Source: Norana najaformis
Taxonomy: Eukaryota; Annelida; Clitellata; Crassiclitellata; Hormogastridae
Direction of reading: 5' to 3'
Assembly: GCA_964023275.1 (NCBI GenBank)
Contig: OZ029918.1
Location: 33,749,971 to 33,813,970 of the forward strand
Length of the DNA stretch: 64,000 nucleotides
This document shows positions 9,598-19,467 of the stretch, in pieces. A program made the position numbers and the translations under genes. Each line of letters begins with the position of its first letter. Position 1 is the stretch's first letter. A model generated the notes under the pieces. That model worked only from the letters and a program-made list of their open reading frames with translations. It was not told the DNA's origin and did not search any database.

Positions 9598-10746
9598 GTT
9601 GTTGTTGTTGTTATCATCTGCAAGGGCTTAAAATCTACTCTGTTGGATCGTGGTTTTGTGTTATGAGGTCGGGAGCGCCTCTGATGTGTATCTCTTAAAC
9701 AGGCGTTATACAAATATGTTATTACAAATACAATTCTAACAAAGGAAACGCGAACTCAGAAGGACTTGTGGTTTGACCTTTGACCTGGTTGTGAACTATC
9801 TTCTTGTTGACCTTGCTGACGAGACCTTGAATGTCATCGGTCCGTGACGGCGCCACGTCGACGAAACCAATGCGATGGAATGACGAAGCTGACGACGATG
9901 TTGAAGGAACCAACCACAACCTCGAGTTAAAAGAAAAATATACATTAAATATAGAAATTAACAAATCAACGGTAAATCGTGGCGCTGCTACGAAAGAGCG
10001 GAGACTGTCTAGAGAAATCAATCATGCAAGACACAATTCCTGGATCCCGAGCTCGGGCAAGACTCAAGATGACATGGATAGACAACATCAAGTCGGGGAC
10101 TGAATTATCGTTTGATCAGTTACTACGAGAGACGAGGGACAGAAGCAGGTGGCTCAGAATTGCCGGTAGTGCAGCCAATCCTCGGCTCCAGGACACTTGA
10201 AGACAAGACAAGACAGGACAAGACAAGACAAGACAAGGCAAGACAAGACAGGACAAGACAAGACAAGGCAAGATGTGGCGTTGCACCTGATCAGCGCAAC
10301 AACAACGTGTGTTGTCAACTAAGTACGCTGTTAATCATTGTTATTGTCACTTATTATTGACACAATTTTGTCGGCATTGTTAATAAATTTGTTTCTCGAA
10401 TTATTCGTGATGCTGTAGCATTGTTGATGCCCATCTTTTCTTATCTGTAACCTGAGTGTGTCAAATTATTTGATTTCATCTTTGGTATTGTTCTGTGCGC
10501 CATCGGTTGAAGCTTTGTGCATTCGACACCGGCGCAGTAGAAGTTACCAGTTACAATTGGTTAGGTTACCTGAGTCCTCTGATGAAGTATGTCTGAGAAT
10601 CGTCGGAGATCTTTTGCGAAAGCAGCATCAGTTCGGGATCGCCAAGACGCGTTGCATCGTGGGACATCCACGTAACAGTCTCGCAGGTTTTGACCTGCAT
10701 TTCCGGGTTCTTCGTCAGCCATTCGTTGGCTTTGTCGACCACGTGC
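3138..10746 (-). CDS. Uncharacterised four-repeat protein with C-terminal membrane anchor (spliced, 5' end incomplete)
   Basis: I do not recognise this family. Seven exons join with matching phases: 10746-10570, 9920-9778, 9332-9147, 6474-6331, 4533-4234, 3820-3709 and 3438-3138 (stop). They give about 453 residues. Four diverged units repeat the pattern D/T-F-x-P, then a helix-like segment (ANEWL, VNKKI, CNNWM, VMAFL), then a V-x-x-x-E/Q-S/T-V/L strand, then an aliphatic strand ending FIRGLRLW, FIIRIF, FRILRVVF or FIFKIRLF. A Gly/Ala/Glu linker follows, then a basic RRFKYR and a 22-residue hydrophobic segment from WMILSL to VSVIY with only five residues after it. The basic residues sit before the membrane segment and no signal peptide is seen. 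I infer a tail-anchored protein with its repeats facing the cytosol. The start lies upstream, perhaps at 21,164. The donors at 9778 (gtcaaa) and 9147 (gtccgt) are weak; the others are good. Confidence 0.72.
3459..3556. repeat. ATC/CAA triplet repeat in the intron between exons F and G
   Basis: Pure (ATC)n, then (CAA)n, then (ATC)n. The plus-strand poly-His reading frame is spurious. Confidence 0.9.
3709..3820 (-). CDS. Exon F of the four-repeat protein (unit 4)
   Basis: The acceptor is gtttgaaag and the donor AATCAG|gtaaat. It enters in phase 1 and leaves in phase 2. It encodes GADVAGVETVMNPAPDVV and SEDDLVLFIFKI, completing unit 4 in register with units 1-3. The repeat match supports an exon that is too short to show as an open frame alone. 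Confidence 0.72.
3920..4010. repeat. ACAT/AAAT microsatellite
   Basis: Imperfect tetranucleotide runs inside the exon E-F intron. Confidence 0.85.
4234..4533 (-). CDS. Exon E of the four-repeat protein (end of unit 3, start of unit 4)
   Basis: The acceptor is ctgttgacgcag and the donor ACAG|gtgggc, phase 1 at both ends. It is GC-rich compared with its surroundings. It encodes FRILRVVFAKTTPDGPPVP, then FTFETFTPEPI and an Arg/Glu helix ending YAKVMAFLRTT. The Pro-rich loop after the FRILRVV strand occupies the same place as the loops after FIRGLRLW and FIIRIF. Confidence 0.78.
4655..5135. repeat. Long interrupted ATGT microsatellite
   Basis: Nearly 500 bp of (ATGT)n with GAATGCATGC and GTACGT interruptions that recur at roughly 40-60 bp, so part of it is a higher-order tandem array. 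It lies in the exon D-E intron. The long His/Tyr/Ile/Thr frames on the minus strand are artefacts. Confidence 0.95.
5440..5710 (+). mobile_element. LINE 3' fragment (reverse transcriptase C-terminus)
   Basis: It reads VRDFPIAGPTFWNSLP, then FRSQFKTYLFQ, the tail typical of CR1/L2-like LINE polyproteins (G-P-x-x-W-N-S-L-P and F-x-x-x-L-K-T-x-L-F). A short 3' UTR follows, ending in a GCGCAATATAAG-like motif. Confidence 0.6.
6150..6325 (+). mobile_element. Dispersed element with ATTC and GTAA tails
   Basis: The text tagcgggacttaggtcttt, then gggtctaccatttgta, is matched in the opposite strand context near 40,400-40,450. The copy ends in AATAAAG, (ATTC)n and (GTAA)n. Related (GTAA)n-linked copies lie near 11,375 and 37,240. 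Confidence 0.45.
6331..6474 (-). CDS. Exon D of the four-repeat protein (unit 3)
   Basis: The acceptor is aattgcag and the donor ACG|gtattt, phase 1 at both ends. It encodes VKDFVPMPTEDGYEGYETL, TERCNNWMKGQPDARV and INFQSVMIRK, the clearest complete helix-strand example in the gene. Confidence 0.78.
6488..6670. repeat. AAT/AAC/AAG triplet microsatellite
   Basis: (AAT)n grading into AAG and AAC triplets just upstream of exon D of the four-repeat gene. Confidence 0.9.
6735..6995 (+). mobile_element. Decayed LINE 3' end
   Basis: Contains a CCCCACTGGAATAACCTG block (the G-P-x-x-W-N-x-L motif region), a following region that resembles other LINE tails here, and the ending gtggcgctttataaaagtc plus aaattacaa shared with several elements in this window. 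Confidence 0.5.
7018..7068. repeat. CAG/TAG triplet repeat
   Basis: Short (CAG)n followed by (TAG)n. Confidence 0.85.
7100..7830. other. Unassigned GC-richer stretch, open in several frames
   Basis: It lies in the exon C-D intron of the four-repeat gene. Several overlapping frames of about 60-130 codons are open on both strands, but none shows a motif I recognise and no splice sites link it to the gene. It could be an old retrotransposed copy or chance. Confidence 0.3.
7840..8260. repeat. Degenerate tandem repeat, about 30-40 bp
   Basis: A loosely repeated phrase of the type aaaacaggatagaaatagat plus agtccc occurs about a dozen times with heavy drift. The earlier copies read ctcaaaaactgctgaaagg. 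Confidence 0.6.
8603..8668. repeat. ACAT microsatellite
   Basis: Almost pure (ACAT)n of about 65 bp. Confidence 0.95.
8870..9110. repeat. Purine-rich triplet repeats (GAC, GAT, GAA, CAA)
   Basis: Interrupted (GAC)n, (GAT)n, (GAA)n and (CAA)n tracts directly downstream of exon C of the minus-strand gene. Confidence 0.85.
9147..9332 (-). CDS. Exon C of the four-repeat protein (unit 2)
   Basis: The acceptor is ctgaactccag. It encodes ELVKAETLGVPLLGKSE, then KLTSWTENSNDDKDYAF and IIRIF, the strand pair of unit 2, followed by a Lys/Arg-rich connector. The donor TTAG|gtccgt is weak. An alternative gt at the end of IIRIF would break phase with exon D unless a small exon is missing. Confidence 0.62.
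9410..9615. repeat. ATT/CTT/GTT triplet repeats
   Basis: Compound triplet run between exons B and C. The Arg/Ile homopolymer frames on the minus strand are spurious. Confidence 0.9.
9778..9920 (-). CDS. Exon B of the four-repeat protein (end of unit 1, start of unit 2)
   Basis: A pyrimidine-rich acceptor (tttttcttttaactcgag) gives the phase needed by exon A, so the junction reads FIRGLR-LWLVPSTSSSAS. It continues with FVDVAPSRTDDIQGLVSK and VNKKIVHNQVK. The donor AAAG|gtcaaa is weak; I chose it because the next exon needs phase 1. Confidence 0.65.
9985..10199 (+). mobile_element. Non-LTR retrotransposon 3' end, family with AAGAC tail (copy 1)
   Basis: It reads GDCLEKSIMQDTIPGSRAR, then LKMTWIDNIKS and FDQLLRETRDRSRW, ending AANPRLQDT and stop. 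This is the classic tail of LINE polyproteins, with the T-W-x-x-x-I and D-R-x-x-W motifs. It abuts an (AAGAC)n tract. A second copy lies at about 32,065-32,190. Confidence 0.7.
10196..10273 (+). repeat. (AAGAC)n tail of the retrotransposon
   Basis: About fifteen AAGAC pentamers, some variant, start immediately after the stop codon of the LINE fragment. The 32-kb copy has the same short 3' tail. Confidence 0.85.
10570..10746 (-). CDS. Exon A of the four-repeat protein (unit 1)
   Basis: The acceptor is ggttacag and the donor is CTCAG|gtaacc, entered and left in phase 2. It encodes HVVDKANEWLTKNPEMQV, then KTCETVTW, and ends YFIRGL plus a split Arg. This is the helix plus two-strand core of unit 1. 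The plus-strand reading frame over the same bases is a shadow. Confidence 0.75.
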
Positions 10747-10779
10747 CTGTAACCAACCAATCGGCGTCAACCTGCCTTG

Positions 10780-11360
10780 TTACATATTTTAACCACGCAG
10801 GGCGTAAGATAATCAATTGGAAATGTGCATTAAATTACTAAATTGTGAAATTGTTTGAAAATCAAATAGGAAGGCTACGTTCAAAATCTACAATATATTC
10901 TTTTACAAAACCATTAGCCGTGCCTCAGATTCACAATTTTCATAAATAATATGTACAGCCTGTCTGTCATCAACCTAGAGCGTAGCTGTCGGTGAGAGTA
11001 CCCGTGTGCAGCGAACGCTTCAGTTGCCTATGTTTAGTTGATAATATAAGCAATGCACTAGCAGAAGCTCAACGGATAAATATGTAAAAGTAATTGTCAA
11101 GAGAAATCTTTTTATGTCCGGTGACACATTCACAAGCCCACTTAAGGCGCTATAAAAACATTGAAATACGCTGTACTTAAGAAGCGCAATTTCTTTTGAT
11201 GCATCCTGTGACGGAAGTGTCTATTGACGTCAGCAAAAGGAATCTGATTTGCGGTTTCATCATCAACATCAGCAGCAGCAGCAGCATCCGTAGCAGATGC
11301 ATTCGACTGTCACTCAGCATCTTTCACCTCGTCCGAAGGAAAATAAGATTGTTACGTATG
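10780..11360. other. No gene seen
   Basis: Unique-looking AT-rich DNA upstream of exon A of the four-repeat gene, with one short AGC triplet run at about 11,270-11,290. The missing upstream exon could lie here or beyond, but I could not pick out a convincing acceptor-donor pair. Confidence 0.4.
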
Positions 11361-11367
11361 CAGTAAA

Positions 11368-11440
11368 TAAGTAAGTAAGTAAGTAAGTAATGCATTTGTT
11401 ATCAGGCCATATGCCCATCGACTGAACTAGGAATCTTAGC
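11368..11440 (+). mobile_element. (GTAA)n-headed dispersed repeat (copy)
   Basis: (GTAA)n, then aatgcatttgtta, then gccatatgcccatcgactga. The same words in the same order occur at about 37,238-37,305, and in reverse complement at about 40,445-40,520. Confidence 0.55.
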
Positions 11441-11499
11441 AACAGCCATAGACAGAGCTACCAGCCCAGACAAATACAGGCAAGTGACCACCGAGACGA

Positions 11500-12035
11500 A
11501 CAGAGAATGACAGCCAGAAAGACGAATGGACTCGGACAGAAAGACAGGCAGACAGATATACAGATGGACAAGCAGACAGACAAGCATGCATTAACACACA
11601 TACTTACATGCACACATACTTACATATATATACGTACGTACATACATACTTATGCATACAAAAAACACATATGTACGTATGCACATCCATACTGATCCAG
11701 GAGAGCATGCAGTACAGGTAGACGGACAGAGAAAAACGGAGAGAGAAAGAGTGAGAGAGAAAGAGTGAGAGAGAAAGAGAGAGGGGGAGAAAGAGTGAGG
11801 GAAAGAGAGATAAACAGAGAGAGGGGGTGAAAGAGCTACACACAGACAAATGAGCAGAGAAATAGACAAACAAAATAGACAACAACACACGACACGTGAA
11901 TAGACAAAGAATGGTGGGCAGAGAAAGAGTCATGGAAGAATGGATGGAAATAGACATCCAACAAGAGATCGAGACAGAAGGACGGACAGACGGACGGACA
12001 GACGGACAGACAGGGACAGAGAGGCAGGTAGAGAT
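11500..12035. repeat. Purine-rich GACA/GAGA and ACAT microsatellites
   Basis: Runs of (GACA)n, (ACAT)n, (GAGA)n with GTGAGAGAGAAAG phrases, and (GACG)n. No gene. Confidence 0.85.
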
Positions 12036-12039
12036 ATAT

Positions 12040-12950
12040 AGGCAGAGATGTATACAATCAGAAGTTGGAGCGCCTCAAAAATATTTTCTGTTGCAGAATC
12101 CCACGCCTATACACAGGTCAAACAGATGTGTACACAAACAAACTAACAAAGACACAAACAGATATTCACGTATACCGTTGTCTGCAGTTGCCTCCGTCTG
12201 TGTCTGTGTGTTTGTCTGTGTGTCTGTCTGTCTGTCTATTCGTGTGTCTGACTGGCTGGTCAAAGTGCCTTCCTGTCTGTCTGTGATGGCTGACTTCCGG
12301 GCAGCGGTCGGAGGCCCACTTCGCTTCCGCCGTTTCAATTAGCCGACCGGAAGTGGCTGCTTCAGAGAAGTCGACCTGTTCAGAGGGCGACGCACGCCCT
12401 CTGGCGACAGACCGACAAACGCCAGGTGGATTAATTGAAAAATAGGCGCTTTTCCTGTAGGAACTTCTATAGCGCCTGAGGTGTATACCTGAACATTTAT
12501 ATGGCCCCTGTTCAGAGCATCTCAAAGGCGATGATGTGATGGTAGCAGAGTCGATCGATAGCGCCTACAGTAAATCAATGGTCGCTCAACTATGCATTTA
12601 AAATACATAATAATAGCCTATACATACATATTCATATATGCATAATGAGGCAATACGGTACATATATTATATTCATGTCTGTAGGCATAATCATATCATG
12701 CATAATTACAAGTGGTTATTTATAGATACGCATAATTATGACGGTACAAAATTGTTGCCCATGTACTTTAAATATTATTTTAAATGTTTATTCATTAACA
12801 CCAATCATGTTCCTGACACAAGCTTACTTATGTACTTATTTACTTAATTACTTACCTAACTATCTTACTAACTACCTTTCTAATCACGACTTATACCTTT
12901 TCATATCTGACAGAGAGCTATGTTGTAAATGACGTTGTATAAATGTTTTG
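12040..12950. other. No gene supported
   Basis: Includes a short (TGTC)n run at about 12,195-12,240. A minus-strand frame at about 12,286-12,400 (…SEAATSGRLIETAEAKW…) is open and GC-rich, but lacks a proper donor in phase with exon A, so I did not call it. Confidence 0.35.
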
Positions 12951-12959
12951 ATAAGCCCT

Positions 12960-13262
12960 AAGAACGTACATGCATGCGCACATACATACATATATGCATA
13001 CATACATGCGTACATACGTACATACATGCATACATACATATATATACATATATGCATACACACATACATACATATATATATACATATATACATACACATA
13101 TACAAACAAACATACATGCATACATACATAAATACATGCATGCATACATACATAAATACATGCATACATACATACATACATACATACATAAATACATCCA
13201 TACATACATACATACATGCTTGCGTGCATACATACATTCGCACGCATATTGACACATACATA
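12960..13262. repeat. ACAT/ATGC microsatellite
   Basis: Three hundred bases of imperfect (ACAT)n with TGCATGCATA interruptions. Reading frames on both strands are spurious. Confidence 0.95.
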
Positions 13263-13269
13263 ATTGCAC

Positions 13270-13850
13270 ATTGGTTAGAGTAAGATCAATGGCGTTGAAT
13301 TTTTAACTCCGAATCCCCTTTCGAAGTACATTCCTCATTCGACATGAATATGCATCATTCACCATTCATGAACTCCTGAGGGCTTTCCAACAACCGCACA
13401 GATGACGCAACATTCGCAACGGACGCCATTCACATCCACTTCCCCTCCAATTGCTGATTACACAGCAGCCGCAGTGTGTGTCGTAGGCGCCTCGGTCTAT
13501 TCTAGGTCGCTGTATCGTTGCGCCACTATTTACACGGCATGCTACACTTGTGTATGTGGATAACTGCGTCAGCGCAATGATTTAGCGCCATATTAGGTTT
13601 TAATGCGTCAGCCATTGCAACCAATTCTCGAGTCATAAATATTATAGCCAATTGTAACAGAATATGTTTTCGCTTACAAACCTCGCATAGGGGCCTAAGT
13701 GTCCAACAAACAACCAAATAAACATCTTGCTGTGCATCACGTACTGTATATGCAGATTATATATAGGAAGATACATGGATATAAAAGCCTGGAAGGTACT
13801 AATATATATATATATATAACACAGTTTTTATATACTTATATTTATAATAA
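13270..13850. other. No gene seen
   Basis: Unique-looking sequence with a short (AT)n near 13,803. No splice-supported coding segment. Confidence 0.4.
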
Positions 13851-13852
13851 TA

Positions 13853-14125
13853 TTTACATTTATTGTTTACACATTAAATACTTACTTCACTTTTAAATGT
13901 CATAAAATTAACATTTATTGTTTACGCATTAGATACTTACTTTACTTTTAAATGTCATAAAATTTACATTTATTGTTTACACATTAAATACTTACTTTAC
14001 TTTTAAATGTCATAAAATTTACATTTATTGTTTACACATTAAATACTTACTTTACTTTTAAATGTCATAAAATTTACATTTATTGTTTACACATTAAATA
14101 CTTACTTTTAATTGTCATAAAATTG
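13853..14125. repeat. 55-bp tandem repeat, about five copies
   Basis: Unit begins acatttattgtttacacatt, continues aaatacttactttactttt and ends with taaaattt. Copies start near 13,855, 13,911, 13,967, 14,022 and 14,077, and the last is truncated. Confidence 0.9.
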
Positions 14126-14199
14126 TAGTTTATACAAAATTGAAGATTAGAAGTCATACTGTCCATTTCTCCACTTCTGCATGTAAAAACTGAGTTATA

Positions 14200-14530
14200 A
14201 ACGACGATTCGTGGCGCTATATAAGTGGCGGTCACGGTTTAGACTATCTCTGACCCATGCTCACCCCTCATACTAATACGTGTAAATATTGCACTCGATC
14301 AATGGACACTCTGACTCTTGCTGTGCCCGTACCTGAATAGTCTTGGGCTCTCGGGGGTTCTCAGTAACTGGCTCCGAGCTTTGGAATTCACTGCCCAGTT
14401 CAGTTCGTTCTGTCAATTCTTTCATGTCATTCAGGTCTAAACTAAAGACCAGTCTCTCTCAGTTTGCTAATCCACTGTAGCCTGAGTTTATTCTCTAAGA
14501 GGCGCTTTATAAATCTTAAATTACAATTAC
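14200..14530 (+). mobile_element. LINE 3' fragment
   Basis: The text gctccgagctttggaattc and agtctctctcagtttgcta corresponds to the W-N-S and L-K-T-x-L-F region of a LINE. It ends gaggcgctttataaatctt and aaattacaatta, the tail shared with the copies at 6,990 and 16,670. Confidence 0.6.
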
Positions 14531-14689
14531 GATCGAAATAACGGTTCAACAACCGGCTTCTGATCACAGTGCAACATCGTAGTTGGCAAACATGTCAAGC
14601 ACTTCGCAACTTGAAAGTATTTTATAAAATGTGTATTTTAAAAATATTTTTATTTTTAGATGATAAACATGGTAACCATGTCAAGCACT

Positions 14690-14845
14690 TCTGGTTTCTC
14701 TGACCTATTGGCATTCAACCTGGCTTTTCCAGAGTATTATGATTTTTGATTACGATTTCACTTCAAGCGACCATCGTCTTATGCCTTGGGTATTATGATA
14801 ACGGTTCCATCATTAGATTATACTACATTATATCGTCCGAATATC
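14690..14845 (+). mobile_element. Dispersed repeat family 2, copy 1
   Basis: A block with ctgacctattggcattcaac, tttttgattacgatttcact and atgccttgggtattatgata. The same block recurs at 39,100, 42,860, 48,020 and 58,365 on the plus strand and at 42,100 on the minus strand. No coding capacity is seen; it is SINE-like or a LINE 3' UTR. Confidence 0.6.
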
Positions 14846-14849
14846 TCGT

Positions 14850-16060
14850 AATTTGCACGAACCCGGTCTCTGAGATGTATACGCATGTTCGCCCAGCACA
14901 CGGATGCACTGTATACATCGCTAACAAAACAAGGCCAAAGTGATCTGACTCGTATACGTAGAACGTCATAGCGCCACTCTACGTCTAAAGCAATACATCG
15001 TGCGGCAGGTGATATTCAACCACTTGCGCTACGTGGACATCTTTATTGTATGATTCGTCTTCCGCATTACTTTTGGTATGGTATGGACGAAGTACCTTGG
15101 CTGACGATAGTTCGTTCGTTGGGAAACCCTTGAAGCTAGATCCGAATTATTTATTTAAGGGCGTCAGAAACTTAGGCTAATGGGCCAAAAATTGATGACC
15201 GGCGTCCCTTTGATTGAGAGGCGACCGAGGGGTAATTGATAACTGATAATTAATTATTGACAGCGGGTAAGAAGGATGCAAAGAAACACGGGCTTATTTG
15301 TTTAAACTGAATTTAAAAAGCTAAGTCGTTAAAGGCTAAAAACTAAAGCTAACAAACAAAAACTGAAATAAAAAACTCTATATATAATCTGTGCATATTT
15401 GAAATAAAAATTATTTATAAATCCTGCGCCTTGTGGCCGATTCACCACATATAAAATATTATGTTAGCCTACATTCATTACACAAACTTCGTTTAACCCA
15501 ACAAGCCTTGATTAAATAGAACCCAATCGATGTAGCACAGTCTGCTTAATTTACTGTAGACCAGCCTTAAAATACAGGCGCTTGCTAAGGCTAACGTTCA
15601 GTGGTATCCGTAATCCATTACCTGGGGTAAAGGAATTAGCCGCGGATGAATACACGAGAACTCATTTATCGCCTAATCGTCGACGCGTGTCCGGTTCCCA
15701 TAATTCCCGTCGTCTTTGCGCCAGGGCGACGCGCGTGCGCCTTGGATCGTGAGCGATAATAGGGGATAATAGAGCGGCTTAATTTTCCTGGGTACATCCT
15801 TGTTAATGGAAGACTATTTTGGGACAGACGATACGATGCAGTACATACCGTATTTTCCGCTGAAAACAGGTCAGTGATCGGCGCATTGATTTACCAAAAC
15901 AAGCAACCATTAAAACCATCGAAATTAATTAAACTAATTGAGATAATTGAAGAAACCTGGTTTGAATGTATCGCTAAGAAATGGAAATTTAAAGTTAAAA
16001 GACCCTATGTGTGCGTGAGACGCCTACGATACCTCGCTCAGCCGATGGACATGGCGTGTT
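14850..16060. other. No gene seen
   Basis: AT-rich DNA with no motif, tandem array or plausible exon that I could support. Confidence 0.4.
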
Positions 16061-16082
16061 AGCATATGCATTACGCACTTAC

Positions 16083-16084
<2 letters not shown>

Positions 16085-16163
<79 letters not shown>

Positions 16164-16288
16164 TAGACAGACAGACACACAGACAGACACACAGACAGAC
16201 ACACAGACAGACACACAGACAGACACACAGACAGACACACAGACAGACACAAATAGAGACACACAGACAGACAGACAGACAGACAGAC
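16085..16288. repeat. (ACAG)n / (ACACAGACAG)n microsatellite
   Basis: A pure ACAG run switches to a GACAGACACACA higher-order repeat and back. The Cys/Leu/Ser/Val and Thr/Asp/Arg/Gln frames are artefacts. Confidence 0.95.
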
Positions 16289-16393
16289 CAACCAAGTAAG
16301 ACATGCATGGTGGCATATTCCGTTTCCACTAATATTCCGCTTGATTGATGTCGTGTTCTCTTTCCGTATTCCATGAATTCCTAATGCCTCCAT

Positions 16394-18279
16394 CAGTGAT
16401 ATGCAAACACTAAAAACAGTATTTTATTTTGCAAATACAAAATAGTATTTTATTTTATACATTAAAATACTTTTATGCAGTATTTAATTATAGTATTTTG
16501 AAAATACTTTGAAATAAATCATTCAAAAATTAAAATATTTTTAGAATATACATTTCACAAAATACTTTCAAGTTGTGAAGTTTTTGACATGTTTACCAAA
16601 TGCAATGTTGCACTGCGATCACAAGCTGTTGTTGAACCGTGATTTCGATTGTAATTGTAATTTAAGATTTATGAATCGCCTCTTAGAGAATAAACTCAAC
16701 AGAGGCGCTTCCGACCCGAATAAGTAAAATAACTGTTAAACAGTACAGTCTTCAGGCGCCTGCGAAATCCTGAGAGGGGAAGAGAGAGGAGCTCGAGTCG
16801 CAGATCTCTAGAGAGACTGTTCCAGCAAGTGGGACCGACATACGCAAAGCTTCTGGACTGGGCGGTAGCAGTTCGCATGCGAGGGACAAACAGGAAATGA
16901 TGGGTGGCCGAACGGAGGGTGCTACGGCCCGGTAACGAGGAGACTAAAGTGCAAAAGTACACGAGGCAAAGAGAAGCTGAGCCAGCAACACAGTTGCGCA
17001 TAAGATTATAGGTTTAACTGGCACTGCAAAGCGAGATCGTCTTCGCCCATCGTTGGTTGACGCTGTACCGCATTTACTGTACGTGTCTGCCACTTGATTT
17101 GCTATCGTAATCAGATTGACGCAGACACTGCGGCTAATCTGAGACAGACGTGCAGCATCAGGCCAGTGCCCTTATGTACAGGCAATAATAAGTTGTGACT
17201 CTGTCCTAATTGCATTGGTGACGTTTATAGCCTTTCTTGGTCGGCGTCAACACTTGTGCAGCACCGTGTTGTAGAGTAATGTACAATTACATAGTTAACC
17301 ATGATGAACCGTAAAATTAAGGAATCTCTAGTAGTACTAGTCCAGGCTTCGGATTTGCTTGTTTAAACTTTTTAGCCTTTGTTTTGCAAGTTCACTGTAT
17401 AGATTAACATTGAGGCTATGATTTTTAAGACGGTAGTTAATGGCTTAGTTTTTAAACCCATTTAAAGTCATTTTTCAGTATTTCACTTACACTAATTGTG
17501 TTTTTCTGACCAACTTGTTACATAATGTCGCTACTATTGCATTGATTCGCTCAAATACTTTAGCTAAATGTAAGACTGAAATTTTTTCTTGTCGTGGTTA
17601 AAATTGCATTTTGAAGATATACTTAATTATTTAGGTCTATTTATTAAAACCAGGCACAGACGGCCTTATGGTGTACAATGGATAGCCGCTTACACGACAT
17701 GAAAAAGATAATAAATACCTAAATTTTACAATACTGTTAGACCTAGTTGAGAAAACGCCCCCTTTTCATGTGTTAACAATTCAGTTAGGCCTAATCAAAT
17801 TTTTTGCACGGTTTAATAAGCAGCCTTGAAGTTTTGAACAGTTTTGAACAAGTTTTGAATCTGTGGTAACAGAACTGGATATTACTATATAGTAAATAGG
17901 CCTACTACTACGAATTCATATACTTAACGAAATCAATGTCATACCATTCACAAAGTTCAGAATGTCCTTCTAAACAGTACAAAAAACTATGAGGTCAATT
18001 ACATTGAAATTATCAGAAGTACTAACGTAGCAACGTAAATGTTACTTAGATGTCAACCATGTGAAATGACTTCAACTAAGCTTTTTAACAAACCAGTGAT
18101 TAAACACAATGAACAGCCTAATTACTCACTAAAGTATCAAAAGTATCAAAGACAACATAATTAGTACTGCTAAAAAGTATCTGCAAGAATACAAAGTATT
18201 TTGAAAAATTATTTTCAAAGTGGTATTTTAGTTAGTATTTTCAGAATACTTTCAAAAAGTATTTGCACATCGCAGTCTG
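16394..18279. mobile_element. Probable hAT-like DNA transposon remnant
   Basis: The left end cagtgatatgcaaacact with an AGTATTTT-rich subterminal region faces a right end whose reverse complement starts cagactgcgatgtgcaaata and continues ctttttgaaagtattctg. CAG-starting ends with TGTGCAAATACTTTT-like words and AAGTATTTT subterminal repeats are typical of hAT elements. I see no transposase, and no clear 8-bp target duplication at the flanks. A LINE fragment is nested inside. Confidence 0.5.
16660..17005 (-). mobile_element. LINE 3' fragment nested in the hAT-like element
   Basis: The minus strand reads HHFLFVPRMRTATAQSRSF, YVGPTCWNSLSRDLRLELL and FRRRLKTVLFNSY, the end of a CR1/L2-like reverse transcriptase. 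The tail aagcgcctctgttgagttta plus ataaatcttaaatta runs toward lower coordinates. It is a 5'-truncated copy. Confidence 0.7.
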
Positions 18280-19340
18280 ATTTAAATGTCAGCATGTCAC
18301 AGACATCAGACGCTTTGAAGACGCGACGCAGAATCATGTACTAAGCCCCTTAACAATAAAACCTCAGTCGGAACAGGTGGTTCGGATGGCAGCGGACATT
18401 CCTGGCTCCGATCAGACTCGGCCAGCTGCTTTCTCTCCCAGACGCCTGAGCCAAACATAATCTTGCTTATAGAGACTATGCTAATTTGGCTAAAAGTACT
18501 AAGAACGCCTTTATGCGGTTCTTGAAAGGCGCCATCTTCATCCATTCGTTTATTTGTTAAAGACAGTTTTGACATCATAATAACAAAATACAAATATCTC
18601 TGCCATGAGTTGCAAGAGGCAGACCCGAAAGGACACAGTCCCGCTTGGCCTAACCGCCTATAAGGCCTACTTGACACAAAAGTACAAAGGCGAAAGAACA
18701 ACTTAAAATAGTCTAACCGTAACATTTAAAACATTTTAGAGCCAAAAGAAAATACAAATGAAACATTAATCCAATAAGAAACAAAACAAACTTAACTAAT
18801 GGATATAAATGTTTAGTTACATACACAAACGTACATTTTGCCAGCAATTGAAGACTATTCTGTTTGATCATGTCGGGAGCACGTCTGAGACATTTTCTTG
18901 AAGAGTTGCGATATAGATGTTCAATTACGATTACATTACATACACACATCCATACCTACAGATTACATGCATATACATATGTACACGAAACACACACCCA
19001 CACACACACACACGCACACACACAAAATACGCTAATGCTATATATCGTTCATAGGTTAGACTACACAATAACTTGTCAAACTCCAACCAAGGAGTATTTG
19101 GTTACAGTCGCATACCAACAACGATCTCAATAAAGCACACGTCTTAGGCTAAGGATTATTAGAAGCATGTCAAAGACTACAGCTGACTTTGACATACGTC
19201 ATTAGCAAAGGCCAGAGACTAACCCTCCACTGTCTATACGAACATACAGATGGAGTCTCGGGCGTGGGCAGCGTATGATTTATTTAGGTCTGACTTTCAA
19301 AACTGTCGACGGTCTTCACAGCCACAGATGTTACGAACTA
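18280..19340. other. No gene supported
   Basis: Contains a 139-codon minus-strand open frame at 18,306-18,725 with no recognisable motif and no splice support. It also has a (CA)n run at about 18,985-19,025 and a LINE-tail-like snippet at about 18,880-18,945. Confidence 0.35.
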
Positions 19341-19348
19341 GGTAATTC

Positions 19349-19365
19349 TGCTGCTGCTGCTGCTG

Positions 19366-19404
<39 letters not shown>

Positions 19405-19425
19405 ATAATAATAATAATAATAATA

Positions 19426-19459
<34 letters not shown>

Positions 19460-19467
19460 GGTGGTGG

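Noticed and set aside
12166-12525. GC-richer minus-strand frame as the missing exon of the four-repeat gene
   Set aside because: No suitable donor and no match to the repeat pattern; phases do not link 20.8 kb to 10.7 kb.
13853-14125. CRISPR-like array
   Set aside because: Copies are contiguous with no unique spacers, and the genome is animal.
18306-18725. 139-codon minus-strand frame
   Set aside because: No motif, no splice context, and it lies just beside a hAT-like element; length alone is not enough.
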